Of a stretch of DNA of 64,000 bases, positions 55,583 to 64,000 are shown one piece after another. A program made the translations under genes and the position numbers. Source of the stretch: Burkholderia sp. 4M9327F10 (lineage in GTDB: Bacteria; Pseudomonadota; Gammaproteobacteria; Burkholderiales; Burkholderiaceae); contig NZ_SCNV01000007.1 in the NCBI RefSeq assembly GCF_005503145.1, positions 124,001 to 188,000 of the forward strand, given 5' to 3'. Numbering within the stretch: position 1 is the first letter of the stretch; every line of letters starts with the position of its first letter. A model generated the notes under the pieces. It was not told the DNA's origin. It made no database searches and saw only the letters and a program-made list of their open reading frames with translations.

Positions 55583-55600
55583 ATGACTATGCCGTGACAG
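55583..55600 (-). promoter_or_regulatory. putative Pho box (PhoB site) of the phosphatase operon
   Basis: On the minus strand: CTGTCAC-GGCA-TAGTCAT, the 7-4-7 spacing of the consensus CTGTCAT-N4-CTGTCAT, with 6/7 and 5/7 matches. A CAATAC-like -10 follows about 12 bases later. It is 45 bp ahead of the phosphatase start. The linker is less A/T-rich than usual. Confidence 0.55.
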
Positions 55601-55616
55601 TCACGAGAAGTTCTTA

Positions 55617-56177
55617 TTACGCGGAAGGGGAGCTGACAGCGACGATGCGGGTGCCGGCGAGCCGGTCGTGCAGGAACTGGCGGCTCGCGCCCAGGCGCCC
55701 CGTGGCGGCCCACAGCATGAACCAGATGCCGGCCAGCGCGAGCGTGTGCGGCAGCGACAGGCCGAGCAGGGGGTGCAGCGCCAGCGGCGGCAGGAACCAC
55801 AGCCACGCCAGCAGATAGCGCGCGATGGCCCGCGGCGCGGAGAGCGGCGAGCCGTCTGCGGCGACCACCCGCAGCCGCCAGGTTTTCATCGGCAGGGTCT
55901 GGCCGCTGTGGGTCCAAAACCACACAAAGTACAAACCGACCACGAAACCGATCCACGCGGCCAGCAGGTTGTGATGCGTGAGGCCGTTGCGTTGCTGCGT
56001 GAGCGTGCTGAACAGATAGCCGGCGAGGAATACCACGCCGAACAGGATCACGGCTTCGTAAAGCATCGTCGCGAGCCGGCGGCGCAGCGAAGGCGTCGCA
56101 AGCGGCGCGGGAACTGACGGTGTGGGCGTGGCAGGCAGGGTGGACGGAGCAGGCACGGTGTTGGGCGCTAAGGGCAC
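55617..56177 (-). CDS. RDD-family membrane protein
   Basis: An inner-membrane protein whose RDD domain (three helices) begins near LRRRLATMLYEAVILFGVV and includes GQTLPMKTWRLRVVAADG. The function is unknown; some RDD proteins move small solutes. The N-terminal side is Pro/Thr-rich. The frame stays open far upstream across the DUF3106 gene, so the start cannot be fixed; GTG 56177 is offered as a reasonable choice and GTG 56156 as an alternative. It is the last gene of the sigma operon. Confidence 0.7.
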   Translation of the reverse strand: MPLAPNTVPAPSTLPATPTPSVPAPLATPSLRRRLATMLYEAVILFGVVFLAGYLFSTLTQQRNGLTHHNLLAAWIGFVVGLYFVWFWTHSGQTLPMKTWRLRVVAADGSPLSAPRAIARYLLAWLWFLPPLALHPLLGLSLPHTLALAGIWFMLWAATGRLGASRQFLHDRLAGTRIVAVSSPSA

Positions 56178-56209
56178 GATGGGAGGACGGCGGGCCGGGC
56201 GCGCCGTGC

Positions 56210-56962
56210 TTACGAACCGTTGTAGAGCGATGGGGCCTCGCGCGGCGAGACCGGCACGGGCGTGGCGGGGGCAAAGCTGCCGGCGGCGGGAATCGCCGGT
56301 CCAACCGGCAAGGCCGCGCCGGTGCCCGCCGCACTCGCTGTGGCGACGACACCGCTTGCCGTATGCTCGCGCTCGTTGACAAGGCGCTCGATGTCCTTCA
56401 GCTCGCTTTTTCCCGACGGCGGCGCGCTGACCACGGTGGGCCGGCGCTTGCGCTCGGTTGCGGCGAGCCGCTCTTTCTGTTCGGGTGTCAGTTGCTGATA
56501 GGCCTTCCAGGCCTTCTCGCGGGCTTCGCGCGGCAGTTCCTTCGAGACCTGATAGTTTTCGCGCGCGACGCGGCGTTGATCCGGCGTCAGGCGGACCCAT
56601 TCAGTCATCCGCTCGTGCAGGCCCTTTTGCTGTTCAGGCGTCAGCTTCGAGTAACGCGAGGCGATCTTGATCCATTTGCGCTTACGTTCGTCGCTGAACG
56701 TGTCCCACTCGGTGGCGAATGGAGCGAGCGCGACGCGCTCGGCGTCGGTGAGCCGCGCCCAGGACAGCGGACTCGTGCTGGGCAGGCCCGGCAGGTCGAC
56801 GCCCAAGGCCGGCGCGACGGCCTTGGCAGGCACGCCGCCGGCATTGCTCGGTGGCGCGACGCTCGAGGCGCTCGGGTAGAAGCGCGGATAGGTTGCGGCA
56901 AAGGACACCAGGGCCGCGATTGCGCACCCGAAAACAACGGCGAGGCCGCGCTTGTAGCTCAC
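56210..56962 (-). CDS. DUF3106 protein, LTxxQ-repeat envelope protein
   Basis: A 250-residue protein with an N-terminal hydrophobic segment (LAVVFGCAIAALVSFAATY), so anchored in or exported across the inner membrane. The middle has four related units with LTDAER, LTPEQQ, LTPDQRR and LTPEQKE, resembling the LTxxQ motifs of Spy/CpxP-type periplasmic stress proteins. The C-terminal part is Pro/Ala-rich. The start is GTG 56962 with GGGAG 9 bases upstream. It lies 16 bases after the DUF3619 gene. Confidence 0.78.
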   Translation of the reverse strand: MSYKRGLAVVFGCAIAALVSFAATYPRFYPSASSVAPPSNAGGVPAKAVAPALGVDLPGLPSTSPLSWARLTDAERVALAPFATEWDTFSDERKRKWIKIASRYSKLTPEQQKGLHERMTEWVRLTPDQRRVARENYQVSKELPREAREKAWKAYQQLTPEQKERLAATERKRRPTVVSAPPSGKSELKDIERLVNEREHTASGVVATASAAGTGAALPVGPAIPAAGSFAPATPVPVSPREAPSLYNGS

Positions 56963-56978
56963 CCGAAGAGTCTCCCGA

Positions 56979-57413
56979 TCAGTGCGCGCGCGACAGATAC
57001 GCGTTGAAGCCGTGATCGAGATAGGCGTTGAGCGGCAGGTTGTCGCTCAGCATGGCCGCATCAATGTCGGCGAGTTCAGCGGTGCGTTGCTGGTCTTCCC
57101 AGTAGGCGATTGCCACCAGGCTCACAACCAGTGCGGCCAGCGGCCAGGCGAGCGCAAAGCGGCGCAGCGGCGAACGGCGGCGCAGCGGGACTTCGGCTTG
57201 CGGCGTGCCGGACAGCATACCGGCCGCACCGGCAAAGGCGTGCACGAACACCGGCGCGGCAACCGGCTCGGGCTTCTTGCGGGCGAGCGCGGCGCGGCGC
57301 GCCACAGCGAGCCGGTCGACGGCGGCGGGGGAAATGCTGGCGGCGTTTTCATCGAGCGCGCGGCGGATCTGCGTTGCAAACTCGAGTTCTTTAGTATCGA
57401 GAGAGGAGCTCAT
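56979..57413 (-). CDS. DUF3619 protein, probable anti-sigma factor
   Basis: A 144-residue protein with a cytoplasmic helical N-terminus (LEFATQIRRALDENAASIS), one membrane helix (about 90-107, WPLAALVVSLVAIAYW) and a short periplasmic tail. It has no zinc-finger motif. Its start overlaps the sigma gene stop (ATGA), the classic position of an anti-sigma factor. Function as such is inferred from topology and coupling, not known. Confidence 0.7.
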   Translation of the reverse strand: MSSSLDTKELEFATQIRRALDENAASISPAAVDRLAVARRAALARKKPEPVAAPVFVHAFAGAAGMLSGTPQAEVPLRRRSPLRRFALAWPLAALVVSLVAIAYWEDQQRTAELADIDAAMLSDNLPLNAYLDHGFNAYLSRAH

Positions 57414-57973
57414 AGCGTAATTCCTTTGGCCTTGAGCGCTTGTGCCAGCGTATGGGTAGCCCGCGAGCAGTGTGTCTTTACACTGCCTTCGGAACAGCCC
57501 ATCGCAGCAGCAGTCTCGGCGACATCCATATCTTCCCAATAACGCATGAGAAACGCCTCCCGTTGACGTGCCGGTAATTTTTGGATCTCGTCGTCAATCA
57601 ACTGTAAGACTTGTTCGCGCTCCAGCCTCTGCTCGCTACTCTCGGCGCCTGCCGAGCCTTCTTGTGCTTCGAATGTCTCCAGAGGGTCGAATTCGTCATC
57701 CTCGGAGTTGCCGAGCGACGAGAACAGGCTAACCCAAGTATTGCGCACTTTCTGCCGACGAAAAAAGTCGTGCATCGCATTCTGCAGAATACGCTGAAAC
57801 AGCAGCGGAAGTTCGGCTGCTGGGCGGTCGCCATATTTTTCGGCGAGCTTGATCATCGCGTCTTGCACGATGTCGAGCGAGGCGTCGTCGTCCCGCACGG
57901 CGTAGACCGTCTGCTTGAACGCGCGCCTTTCGACGCCCGCCAGAAAATCGGCGAGTTCCTTGTCTGATGCCAT
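57410..57973 (-). CDS. ECF-family RNA polymerase sigma factor
   Basis: A 187-residue sigma70-family factor. Region 2 (about residues 20-85) includes LDIVQDAMIKLAEKY and LLFQRILQNAMHDFFRRQ; region 4 (about 125-180) has LPARQREAFLMRYWEDMDVAETAAAMGCSEGSVKTHCSRA (by position 127-166). An acidic linker (NSEDDEFDPLETFEAQEG) lies between. It heads a four-gene operon: DUF3619 (ATGA overlap), DUF3106, RDD. ATG 57973 gives the family length. Confidence 0.88.
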   Translation of the reverse strand: MASDKELADFLAGVERRAFKQTVYAVRDDDASLDIVQDAMIKLAEKYGDRPAAELPLLFQRILQNAMHDFFRRQKVRNTWVSLFSSLGNSEDDEFDPLETFEAQEGSAGAESSEQRLEREQVLQLIDDEIQKLPARQREAFLMRYWEDMDVAETAAAMGCSEGSVKTHCSRATHTLAQALKAKGITL

Positions 57974-58324
57974 CCGTTGGGGGTCGGCGCAGCGAGCGTG
58001 CGCGTAATCGATCGAAATTGTCGTAAAACTGGCGGATGCTAACAAACTTTCGCCCTGCTGGGGGAAAACGCGCAGCCGTATCGGCCCTTATGGCAATTTT
58101 TCGACGGTTTCCGTGGCGTGGGCACAGGCGTCGCGGAAATATTTTCTTGACCATCCTGCCGTCAGAAGATATCTTCGACGGTTCGCAACATAAGTGACTT
58201 GTCTCATTTGAGGTGTGGCCCAAGAAGCTCACCTGTCAAAGTGGACGCGCCGCTTGAACCCGAGCCACAAGCCCGGCAGAGAGCACCCGATCAAATTTTT
58301 GCCGAAATTTCGAAAGGTGAATGA
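57974..58324. other. 351-bp region between the ECF sigma gene and ilvI
   Basis: No gene. It should hold the promoters of two divergent operons. On the plus strand a good sigma70 promoter is seen (described separately). No leader peptide rich in Val, Leu or Ile and no terminator is visible ahead of ilvI. Confidence 0.5.
58147..58175 (+). promoter_or_regulatory. sigma70 promoter of the ilv operon
   Basis: TTGACC, exactly 17-bp spacer, TATCTT. It gives a leader of about 140 bases before ilvI ATG 58325, which has AAAGGTG as ribosome site. Confidence 0.65.
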
Positions 58325-60088
58325 ATGAATATGCCCAGCGCGGAATTCTCCACGTCGGATACGACTTCCCATCGCGAAACTGACTCTATCGGCGCCACCG
58401 TGCTCATGCGCGCACTGGCCGACGAAGACGTCGAGTTTGTCTGGGGCTATCCTGGCGGCTCGGTACTCTACATCTACGACGAGCTGTACAAGCAGGACAA
58501 ATTCCAGCACGTTCTCGTGCGCCACGAACAAGCCGCAGTCCATGCCGCCGACGCCTATGCGCGTTCCACGGGCAAGGTCGGCGTCTGTCTCGTGACCTCC
58601 GGCCCCGGCGTCACCAATGCGGTGACCGGCATCGCCACCGCCTACATGGATTCGATCCCGCTAGTGGTGATCAGCGGCCAGGTGCCGACTGCCGCCATCG
58701 GCCAGGATGCGTTCCAGGAGTGCGACACGGTCGGCATCACGCGTCCCTGCGTGAAGCACAACTTCCTTGTGAAGGACGTGCGCGACCTCGCCGCGACTGT
58801 CAAAAAAGCGTTCTATATCGCCCGTACCGGCCGGCCCGGCCCGGTGCTGATCGACATTCCGAAAGACGTGTCGAAGACGCCTTGCCAGTACGAACCGCTC
58901 AAGAGCGTGTCGCTGCGCTCCTACAACCCAGTGACGAAGGGCCACTCCGGCCAGATCCGCAAGGCGGTGTCCCTGCTGCTCGGCGCGAAGCGTCCGTATA
59001 TCTACACCGGCGGCGGCATCATCCTCGCGGATGCGGCGCGTGAGCTGAACCAGTTCGCCGATCTGCTCGGCTACCCCGTCACCAATACGTTGATGGGTCT
59101 CGGCGGCTACCGCGCGAGCGACAAGAAATTCCTCGGCATGCTCGGCATGCACGGCACGTTCGAAGCCAACATGGCCATGCAGCACTGCGACGTGCTGATC
59201 GCCATCGGCGCGCGCTTCGACGACCGTGTGATCGGCGATCCGGCGCACTTCTCGTCGCGGCCGCGCAAGATCATCCATATCGACATCGATCCGTCCTCCA
59301 TCTCCAAGCGCGTCAAGGTCGACATTCCTATCGTCGGCGACGTCAAGGAAGTGCTCAAGGAGCTGATCGAGCAGTTGCAGACGGCCGAGCATGGCCCCGA
59401 CACCGCGGCGCTTGCCGACTGGTGGAAGGACATCGAAGGCTGGCGCGCCAAAGACTGCCTGAAGTTCGACCGCAAGAGCGACATCATCAAGCCGCAGTAC
59501 GTGGTGGAAAAGGCCTACGAACTCACCGACGGCAATGCCTTCGTGTGTTCGGACGTCGGCCAGCACCAGATGTGGGCGGCACAGTTCTATCGCTTCAACA
59601 AGCCGCGCCGCTGGATCAATTCCGGTGGCCTCGGCACGATGGGCTTCGGCCTGCCGGCGGCGATGGGCGTGAAGATGGCGCACCCGGACGACGACGTGCT
59701 CTGCATCACGGGCGAAGGCTCGATCCAGATGTGCATTCAGGAACTCTCGACCTGCAAGCAGTACGAGACGCCCATCAAGATCATTTCGCTGAACAACCGC
59801 TATCTGGGCATGGTGCGCCAGTGGCAGCAGATCGAATACAGCAAGCGCTATTCGCATTCGTACATGGATGCGCTGCCGGATTTCGTGAAGCTCGCCGAGG
59901 CCTATGGCCATGTGGGGATGCGCATCGAGAGGACCGCGGACGTCGAGCCGGCGCTGAAGGAAGCGCTGCGCCTGAAGGATCGCACGGTGTTTCTCGACTT
60001 CCAGACCGATCCGACCGAAAACGTCTGGCCAATGGTTCAGGCCGGCAAGGGCATCACGGAGATGCTGCTCGGTTCGGAAGATCTATAA
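58325..60088 (+). CDS. ilvI: acetolactate synthase, catalytic subunit
   Basis: A 587-residue ThDP- and FAD-dependent enzyme joining pyruvates (or pyruvate and 2-ketobutyrate), the first common step of branched-chain amino-acid synthesis. The catalytic Glu is in VRHEQAAVHAADAYAR; the ThDP motif reads GEGSIQMCIQELSTC, with Glu instead of the Asp of the usual GDG. FAD-binding and C-terminal RQWQQ motifs are present. It is co-transcribed with ilvH and ilvC. Confidence 0.96.
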   Translation: MNMPSAEFSTSDTTSHRETDSIGATVLMRALADEDVEFVWGYPGGSVLYIYDELYKQDKFQHVLVRHEQAAVHAADAYARSTGKVGVCLVTSGPGVTNAVTGIATAYMDSIPLVVISGQVPTAAIGQDAFQECDTVGITRPCVKHNFLVKDVRDLAATVKKAFYIARTGRPGPVLIDIPKDVSKTPCQYEPLKSVSLRSYNPVTKGHSGQIRKAVSLLLGAKRPYIYTGGGIILADAARELNQFADLLGYPVTNTLMGLGGYRASDKKFLGMLGMHGTFEANMAMQHCDVLIAIGARFDDRVIGDPAHFSSRPRKIIHIDIDPSSISKRVKVDIPIVGDVKEVLKELIEQLQTAEHGPDTAALADWWKDIEGWRAKDCLKFDRKSDIIKPQYVVEKAYELTDGNAFVCSDVGQHQMWAAQFYRFNKPRRWINSGGLGTMGFGLPAAMGVKMAHPDDDVLCITGEGSIQMCIQELSTCKQYETPIKIISLNNRYLGMVRQWQQIEYSKRYSHSYMDALPDFVKLAEAYGHVGMRIERTADVEPALKEALRLKDRTVFLDFQTDPTENVWPMVQAGKGITEMLLGSEDL

Positions 60089-60202
60089 CGACGGTTCTCG
60101 AGCGTCGGCTTCGTCCTGCGCGCCTTCACAAAAGGCGAGGGCGGACGAGGCGGCGCGAACCGGCTCGCATACGTCGACAAAACATCTGGAAGAAGCGAAA
60201 TC

Positions 60203-60694
60203 ATGAGACACATTATTTCCGTCCTGCTGGAAAACGAACCGGGCGCGCTCTCGCGCGTGGTCGGCCTCTTTTCCGCACGCGGGTACAACATTGAAACCTT
60301 GACGGTGGCCCCGACCGAAGACCATTCGCTGTCGCGCCTGACCATCGTTTCCATTGGCTCGGATGACGTGATCGAACAGATCACGAAGCATTTGAACCGC
60401 CTGATCGAGGTGGTGAAAGTGGTCGACCTGACCGAGGGCGCCCACATCGAACGCGAGCTGATGTTGATCAAGGTAAGGGCGGTCGGCAAGGAACGTGAAG
60501 AGATGAAGCGGATGTCGGATATTTTCCGCGGCCGTATCATCGACGTCACCGAAAAGACCTATACGATCGAACTGACGGGCGCGAGCGACAAGCTCGATGC
60601 CTTCATCGAAGGGCTCGACGCCACCGCGATTCTCGAAACGGTCCGCACGGGCAGCTCGGGGATCGGCCGCGGCGAACGCATTCTGAAGGTCTGA
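60203..60694 (+). CDS. ilvH: acetolactate synthase, regulatory subunit
   Basis: A 163-residue subunit that activates IlvI and confers valine feedback inhibition. An ACT domain at residues 1-75 starts RHIISVLLENEPGALSRVVGLFSARGYNIETL, followed by a C-terminal ferredoxin-like domain (DKLDAFIEGL). AAGCGAAATC separates it from ilvI by 114 bp. Confidence 0.96.
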   Translation: MRHIISVLLENEPGALSRVVGLFSARGYNIETLTVAPTEDHSLSRLTIVSIGSDDVIEQITKHLNRLIEVVKVVDLTEGAHIERELMLIKVRAVGKEREEMKRMSDIFRGRIIDVTEKTYTIELTGASDKLDAFIEGLDATAILETVRTGSSGIGRGERILKV

Positions 60695-60767
60695 CGCCGG
60701 ATCTGATTTATCGATCGAGGCCGGGCAGCGCCTGCACTCGCCCGGCCATGCAACACCGAAGCACTAA

Positions 60768-61826
<1,059 letters not shown>

Positions 61827-61880
61827 GCCAGTTGTCACTCTTGCCTCGCGCGGCGGCCCGCCGCGCGCGCCTGGCATGTC

Positions 61881-61919
61881 AAAAAGCCGCTCAAGGGTGC
61901 TGAACCCTGGGCGGCTTTT
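61881..61919 (+). terminator. Rho-independent terminator after ilvC
   Basis: AAAAGCCGC...GCGGCTTTT with an inner AGGGT/ACCCT extension, trailing T residues. It separates ilvIHC from psd-pssA. Confidence 0.82.
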
Positions 61920-61961
61920 GCTATCCTACGGTTTTACAAAAATACAGAAGTCCATCCATCC

Positions 61962-62606
61962 ATGAATTACCCTCATCCGATCATCGCGCGCGAAGGCTGG
62001 CCATTTATCGCCATCGCGGCCGTCGTTGCGTTGTTGATCCATGCCTTCGCGGGATTCGGCTTTGCCTGGCCGTTCTGGCTGCTGCTGATCTTCGTCGTAC
62101 AGTTCTTCCGCGATCCGGCGCGTCCGATTCCCTCGCAAGCCAACGCCGTGCTGTGCCCGGCGGACGGCCGCATCGTCGCCGTCGAAACGGCGCACGATCC
62201 GTATGCCAATCGTGAAGCGCTGAAAATCAGCGTGTTCATGAACGTGTTCAATGTCCACTCGCAACGCTCGCCGGTGGACGGTGCGATTTCGAAGGTCGAA
62301 TATTTCCCGGGCGCGTATCTGAACGCCGCCGTGGACAAGGCATCGACCGAAAACGAGCGGAACGCGCTGGTGATCGAAACCGCCAGCGGCCATACCGTGA
62401 CTTCGGTGCAGATTGCCGGGTTGATCGCCCGCCGCATTCTTTGTTACGTGCGCGCCGGCGAGCCGCTCACGCGCGGCCAGCGCTACGGCTTCATCCGTTT
62501 CGGCTCGCGCGTCGACGTGTATCTGCCGGTGGGCAGCCGCCCGCGCGTGTCGATCGGCGAAAAGGTTTCGGCGTCGTCGACGATTCTGGCTGAACTCGAA
62601 CTGTAA
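61962..62606 (+). CDS. psd: phosphatidylserine decarboxylase, short form
   Basis: A 214-residue pyruvoyl enzyme making phosphatidylethanolamine. The self-cleavage Ser is in [11 protein letters not shown], and [16 protein letters not shown] is the family's metal/substrate segment. A membrane helix lies at residues 15-45 ([20 protein letters not shown]). The short PSD form is typical of many beta- and alpha-proteobacteria. pssA follows after 23 bp. Confidence 0.95.
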   Translation: MNYPHPIIAREGWPFIAIAAVVALLIHAFAGFGFAWPFWLLLIFVVQFFRDPARPIPSQANAVLCPADGRIVAVETAHDPYANREALKISVFMNVFNVHSQRSPVDGAISKVEYFPGAYLNAAVDKASTENERNALVIETASGHTVTSVQIAGLIARRILCYVRAGEPLTRGQRYGFIRFGSRVDVYLPVGSRPRVSIGEKVSASSTILAELEL

Positions 62607-62629
62607 AGCGGCACCAAGGAGGTTTTCCG

Positions 62630-63499
62630 ATGGCCGCATTCAAGCGTCGTCCCCGTAACAACGCTGCCCCGCAGCCGCGGCCGTTTCGCCGCAACAAGCC
62701 GATGGTGCAGGAAGCGGTGCCGATCGACAGCCGCCGCGCTGCGCGTCAGCAATTTCTGAGGAAGCGCGGCATTTACCTGCTGCCCAACTCGTTTACCACT
62801 GCGGCGCTGTTCTGCGGCTTCTTCGCGGTGGTACAGGCCATGAACGTGCGCTTCGAGGTCGCCGCGATTGCGATTTTCGTCGCCATGGTGCTCGACGGCA
62901 TGGACGGCCGCGTCGCGCGGATGACGCATACGCAAAGCGCGTTCGGCGAGCAGTTCGACAGCCTCTCGGACATGGTGTCGTTCGGCGTTGCGCCGGCGCT
63001 CGTCATGTACGAGTGGGTGCTGAAGGACCTGGGCCGCTGGGGCTGGCTCGCGGCGTTCGTCTATTGCTCGGGCGCCGCGCTGCGTCTGGCGCGCTTCAAT
63101 ACGAATATCGGCGTGGTCGACAAACGCTTTTTCCAGGGTATGCCGAGCCCGGCCGCTGCGGCGCTGATTGCCGGTTTTGTGTGGCTCGCTACTGACAACC
63201 GCGTGCCGGTCAAGCTGGTCTGGCTGCCGTGGGTCGCCTTCGTGCTGACCATCTACGCCGGTGTGACGATGGTGTCGAACGCGCCGTTCTACAGCGGCAA
63301 GGCGCTCGATGTGCGGCACCGGGTGCCGTTCGGCGTGATCCTGCTGGTGGTGATGGCGTTCGTGCTGGTGTCGTCCGATCCGCCGCTGATGCTGTTCGGC
63401 CTGTTTGTCCTGTATGGCCTGTCGGGCTATGTGTTCTGGGGCTATCAGGCCTTGCGGGGCAGGGCCAATCCGGCCCGCTCGGTGCAGCGCGAGCGCTGA
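62630..63499 (+). CDS. pssA: phosphatidylserine synthase (CDP-alcohol phosphatidyltransferase)
   Basis: A 289-residue inner-membrane enzyme joining CDP-diacylglycerol and serine. The signature DG-x2-AR-x8-G-x3-D-x3-D is fully present within DGRVARMTHTQSAFGEQFDS plus the following LSD. A basic N-terminal 35 residues precede about eight helices. AAGGAGG is 8 bases ahead of ATG 62630. It supplies the substrate of psd, immediately upstream. Confidence 0.95.
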   Translation: MAAFKRRPRNNAAPQPRPFRRNKPMVQEAVPIDSRRAARQQFLRKRGIYLLPNSFTTAALFCGFFAVVQAMNVRFEVAAIAIFVAMVLDGMDGRVARMTHTQSAFGEQFDSLSDMVSFGVAPALVMYEWVLKDLGRWGWLAAFVYCSGAALRLARFNTNIGVVDKRFFQGMPSPAAAALIAGFVWLATDNRVPVKLVWLPWVAFVLTIYAGVTMVSNAPFYSGKALDVRHRVPFGVILLVVMAFVLVSSDPPLMLFGLFVLYGLSGYVFWGYQALRGRANPARSVQRER

Positions 63500-63561
63500 C
63501 AACCCCCCGGTCCGCTTGCTGGCCCGCTGAAGGCGATTTGCTGGCGGAGCGGGAAAGATCG

Positions 63562-63589
63562 AAACGGCGGCCTCCGGGCTGCCGTTTTT
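63562..63589 (+). terminator. Rho-independent terminator after pssA
   Basis: AAACGGC-G-GCC / GGC-T-GCCGTTT, a stem with one mismatch, loop TCCG, then a T-run (GTTTTTC). Confidence 0.8.
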
Positions 63590-63639
63590 CGTTGCGGCAC
63601 ACATCTTTCTGCCCGCCTTTGGGGCGGGAATCAAGCCAA

Positions 63640-63668
63640 TTGCGCGATTTTCCGAATGCCGCTATAGT
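63640..63668 (+). promoter_or_regulatory. sigma70 promoter of leuA
   Basis: TTGCGC, 17-bp spacer, TATAGT. The -10 ends 6 bases before the leader-peptide ATG 63675, so the transcript start falls on or next to that A. Confidence 0.65.
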
Positions 63669-63674
63669 CACCGG

Positions 63675-63758
63675 ATGGTTACTTTTCAGTTCCCCTTCCA
63701 GTCTCTTCAAGCCGGTGCGCTGCTATGCGTGCTAGCGCTAGCGCGCCTACCGCGCTGA
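63675..63758 (+). CDS. leuL: leuA leader peptide, leucine-rich
   Basis: A 27-residue ORF starting MVTFQFPFQ and containing ALLCVLALARLPR. Six Leu codons, four of them CTA, which is rare in this GC-rich genome: CTG CTA at 63720-63725, then CTA at 63732, 63738 and 63747. A run of rare codons for the pathway's end product, directly ahead of a terminator-like hairpin and leuA, indicates attenuation by Leu-tRNA level. The ATG is so near the -10 that the mRNA may be leaderless. Confidence 0.75.
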   Translation: MVTFQFPFQSLQAGALLCVLALARLPR

Positions 63759-63810
63759 TCGTTTTCGCCCCCCGTCTGCCTCGTTCGTTGTCTGGCGTCG
63801 CCTGCGGTGG

Positions 63811-63834
63811 CGCAAACAGCCGAATTGCGTTTTT
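63811..63834 (+). terminator. possible attenuator terminator ahead of leuA
   Basis: CGCAA (63811-63815) with TTGCG (63825-63829), followed by TTTTT. The stem is short. An upstream competing hairpin GCGTCGCC/GGTGGCGC (about 63795-63813, two wobble pairs) shares bases with it and could be the alternative fold. Confidence 0.4.
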
Positions 63835-63874
63835 CGATCCCCCTATTTGACCGAATCCCCCCAGGAGACCCGAG

Positions 63875-64000
63875 ATGGCAGACAAACTGATCATTTTCGA
63901 CACGACGTTGCGCGATGGCGAGCAATCGCCCGGTGCGTCGATGACGAAGGAAGAAAAAATCCGCATTGCCAAGCAGTTGGAGCGGATGAAGGTGGACGTC
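63875..64000 (+). CDS. leuA: 2-isopropylmalate synthase, N-terminal fragment
   Basis: The first 42 codons of the committed enzyme of leucine synthesis. It starts [20 protein letters not shown], with the metal-binding DTTLRDGEQ motif of the HMGL-like family. CAGGAGAC provides the ribosome site. The gene continues beyond the window edge. Confidence 0.95.
   Translation, partial: MADKLIIFDTTLRDGEQSPGASMTKEEKIRIAKQLERMKVDV

Larger units (their letters stand above)
63500..63874. other. 375-bp region between pssA and leuA
   Basis: Contains the pssA terminator, the leuA promoter, a leucine-rich leader peptide and hairpins, all listed separately. No other gene is evident. Confidence 0.6.

Noticed and set aside
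58176..58324. Search for an ilv-type leader peptide ahead of ilvI
   Set aside because: No run of Val, Leu or Ile codons and no terminator hairpin; the region looks like a plain leader.

Overview
The window looks like chromosome sequence from a Burkholderiaceae member, most likely Paraburkholderia or Burkholderia. This rests on high GC content, gene orders known from that group (rng-maf-rlmH-rsfS-nadD-hemF-purD; ilvI-ilvH-ilvC-psd-pssA-leuA; kdpFABCDE) and DUF3106/DUF3619 proteins beside an ECF sigma factor. I see no integrase, transposase, CRISPR array, rRNA or tRNA gene.

Left part (1-24.7 kb), accessory and regulatory: the tail of an EAL-domain protein; a full-length BamA standing alone; a tannase/feruloyl-esterase family protein; an MFS permease; a DfrA-like dihydrofolate reductase; the decayed end of a GNAT gene; a GntR/FCD regulator with two GT-N3-AC palindromes ahead of a three-gene sugar ABC transporter; a methyltransferase and LysR pair; an archaeal-type aspartyl-tRNA synthetase (aspS2) behind what looks like a complete ribosome-mediated attenuator with three consecutive Asn codons; an AraC/GyrI-like regulator with a hydrolase; an OmpR-type regulator with an ArsC-like phosphatase; a LysR/aldo-keto reductase pair; and a MarR-CLC channel operon.

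Middle (24.7-35.7 kb), housekeeping on the minus strand: yebC, purD, hemF, nadD, rsfS, rlmH, maf, rng and upp, followed by an atypical SDR, mgsA and a quinone oxidoreductase on the plus strand. nadD appears to start at a CTG codon. Then comes the potassium-uptake operon (35.9-44.5 kb): a 37-residue membrane protein, kdpF, kdpA, kdpB, kdpC, a terminator with 13-bp tandem repeats, and kdpDE.

Right part (44.5-64 kb): a guanidine-II riboswitch ahead of a Gdx/SugE exporter; a DUF4126 protein coupled to an FtsX-type permease; a group II truncated globin; an AlaX-like editing protein with a DUF924 protein; an SDR; TetR and LOG genes; and a minus-strand set of calcineurin-like phosphatase, GT4 glycosyltransferase and diacylglycerol kinase. 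A Pho-box-like site precedes that set, which reads as a phosphate-starvation lipid-remodelling module. Next is an ECF sigma operon (sigma, DUF3619, DUF3106, RDD). The window ends in branched-chain amino-acid and phospholipid synthesis (ilvI, ilvH, ilvC, psd, pssA) and the start of leuA behind a leucine-rich leader peptide.

The best candidates for new biology are the aspS2 attenuator, the PlcP/Agt-like operon with its Pho box, the sigma/DUF3619/DUF3106/RDD operon, the CTG start of nadD, and the small protein ahead of kdpF. All family calls come from reading motifs by eye; no database search was run.
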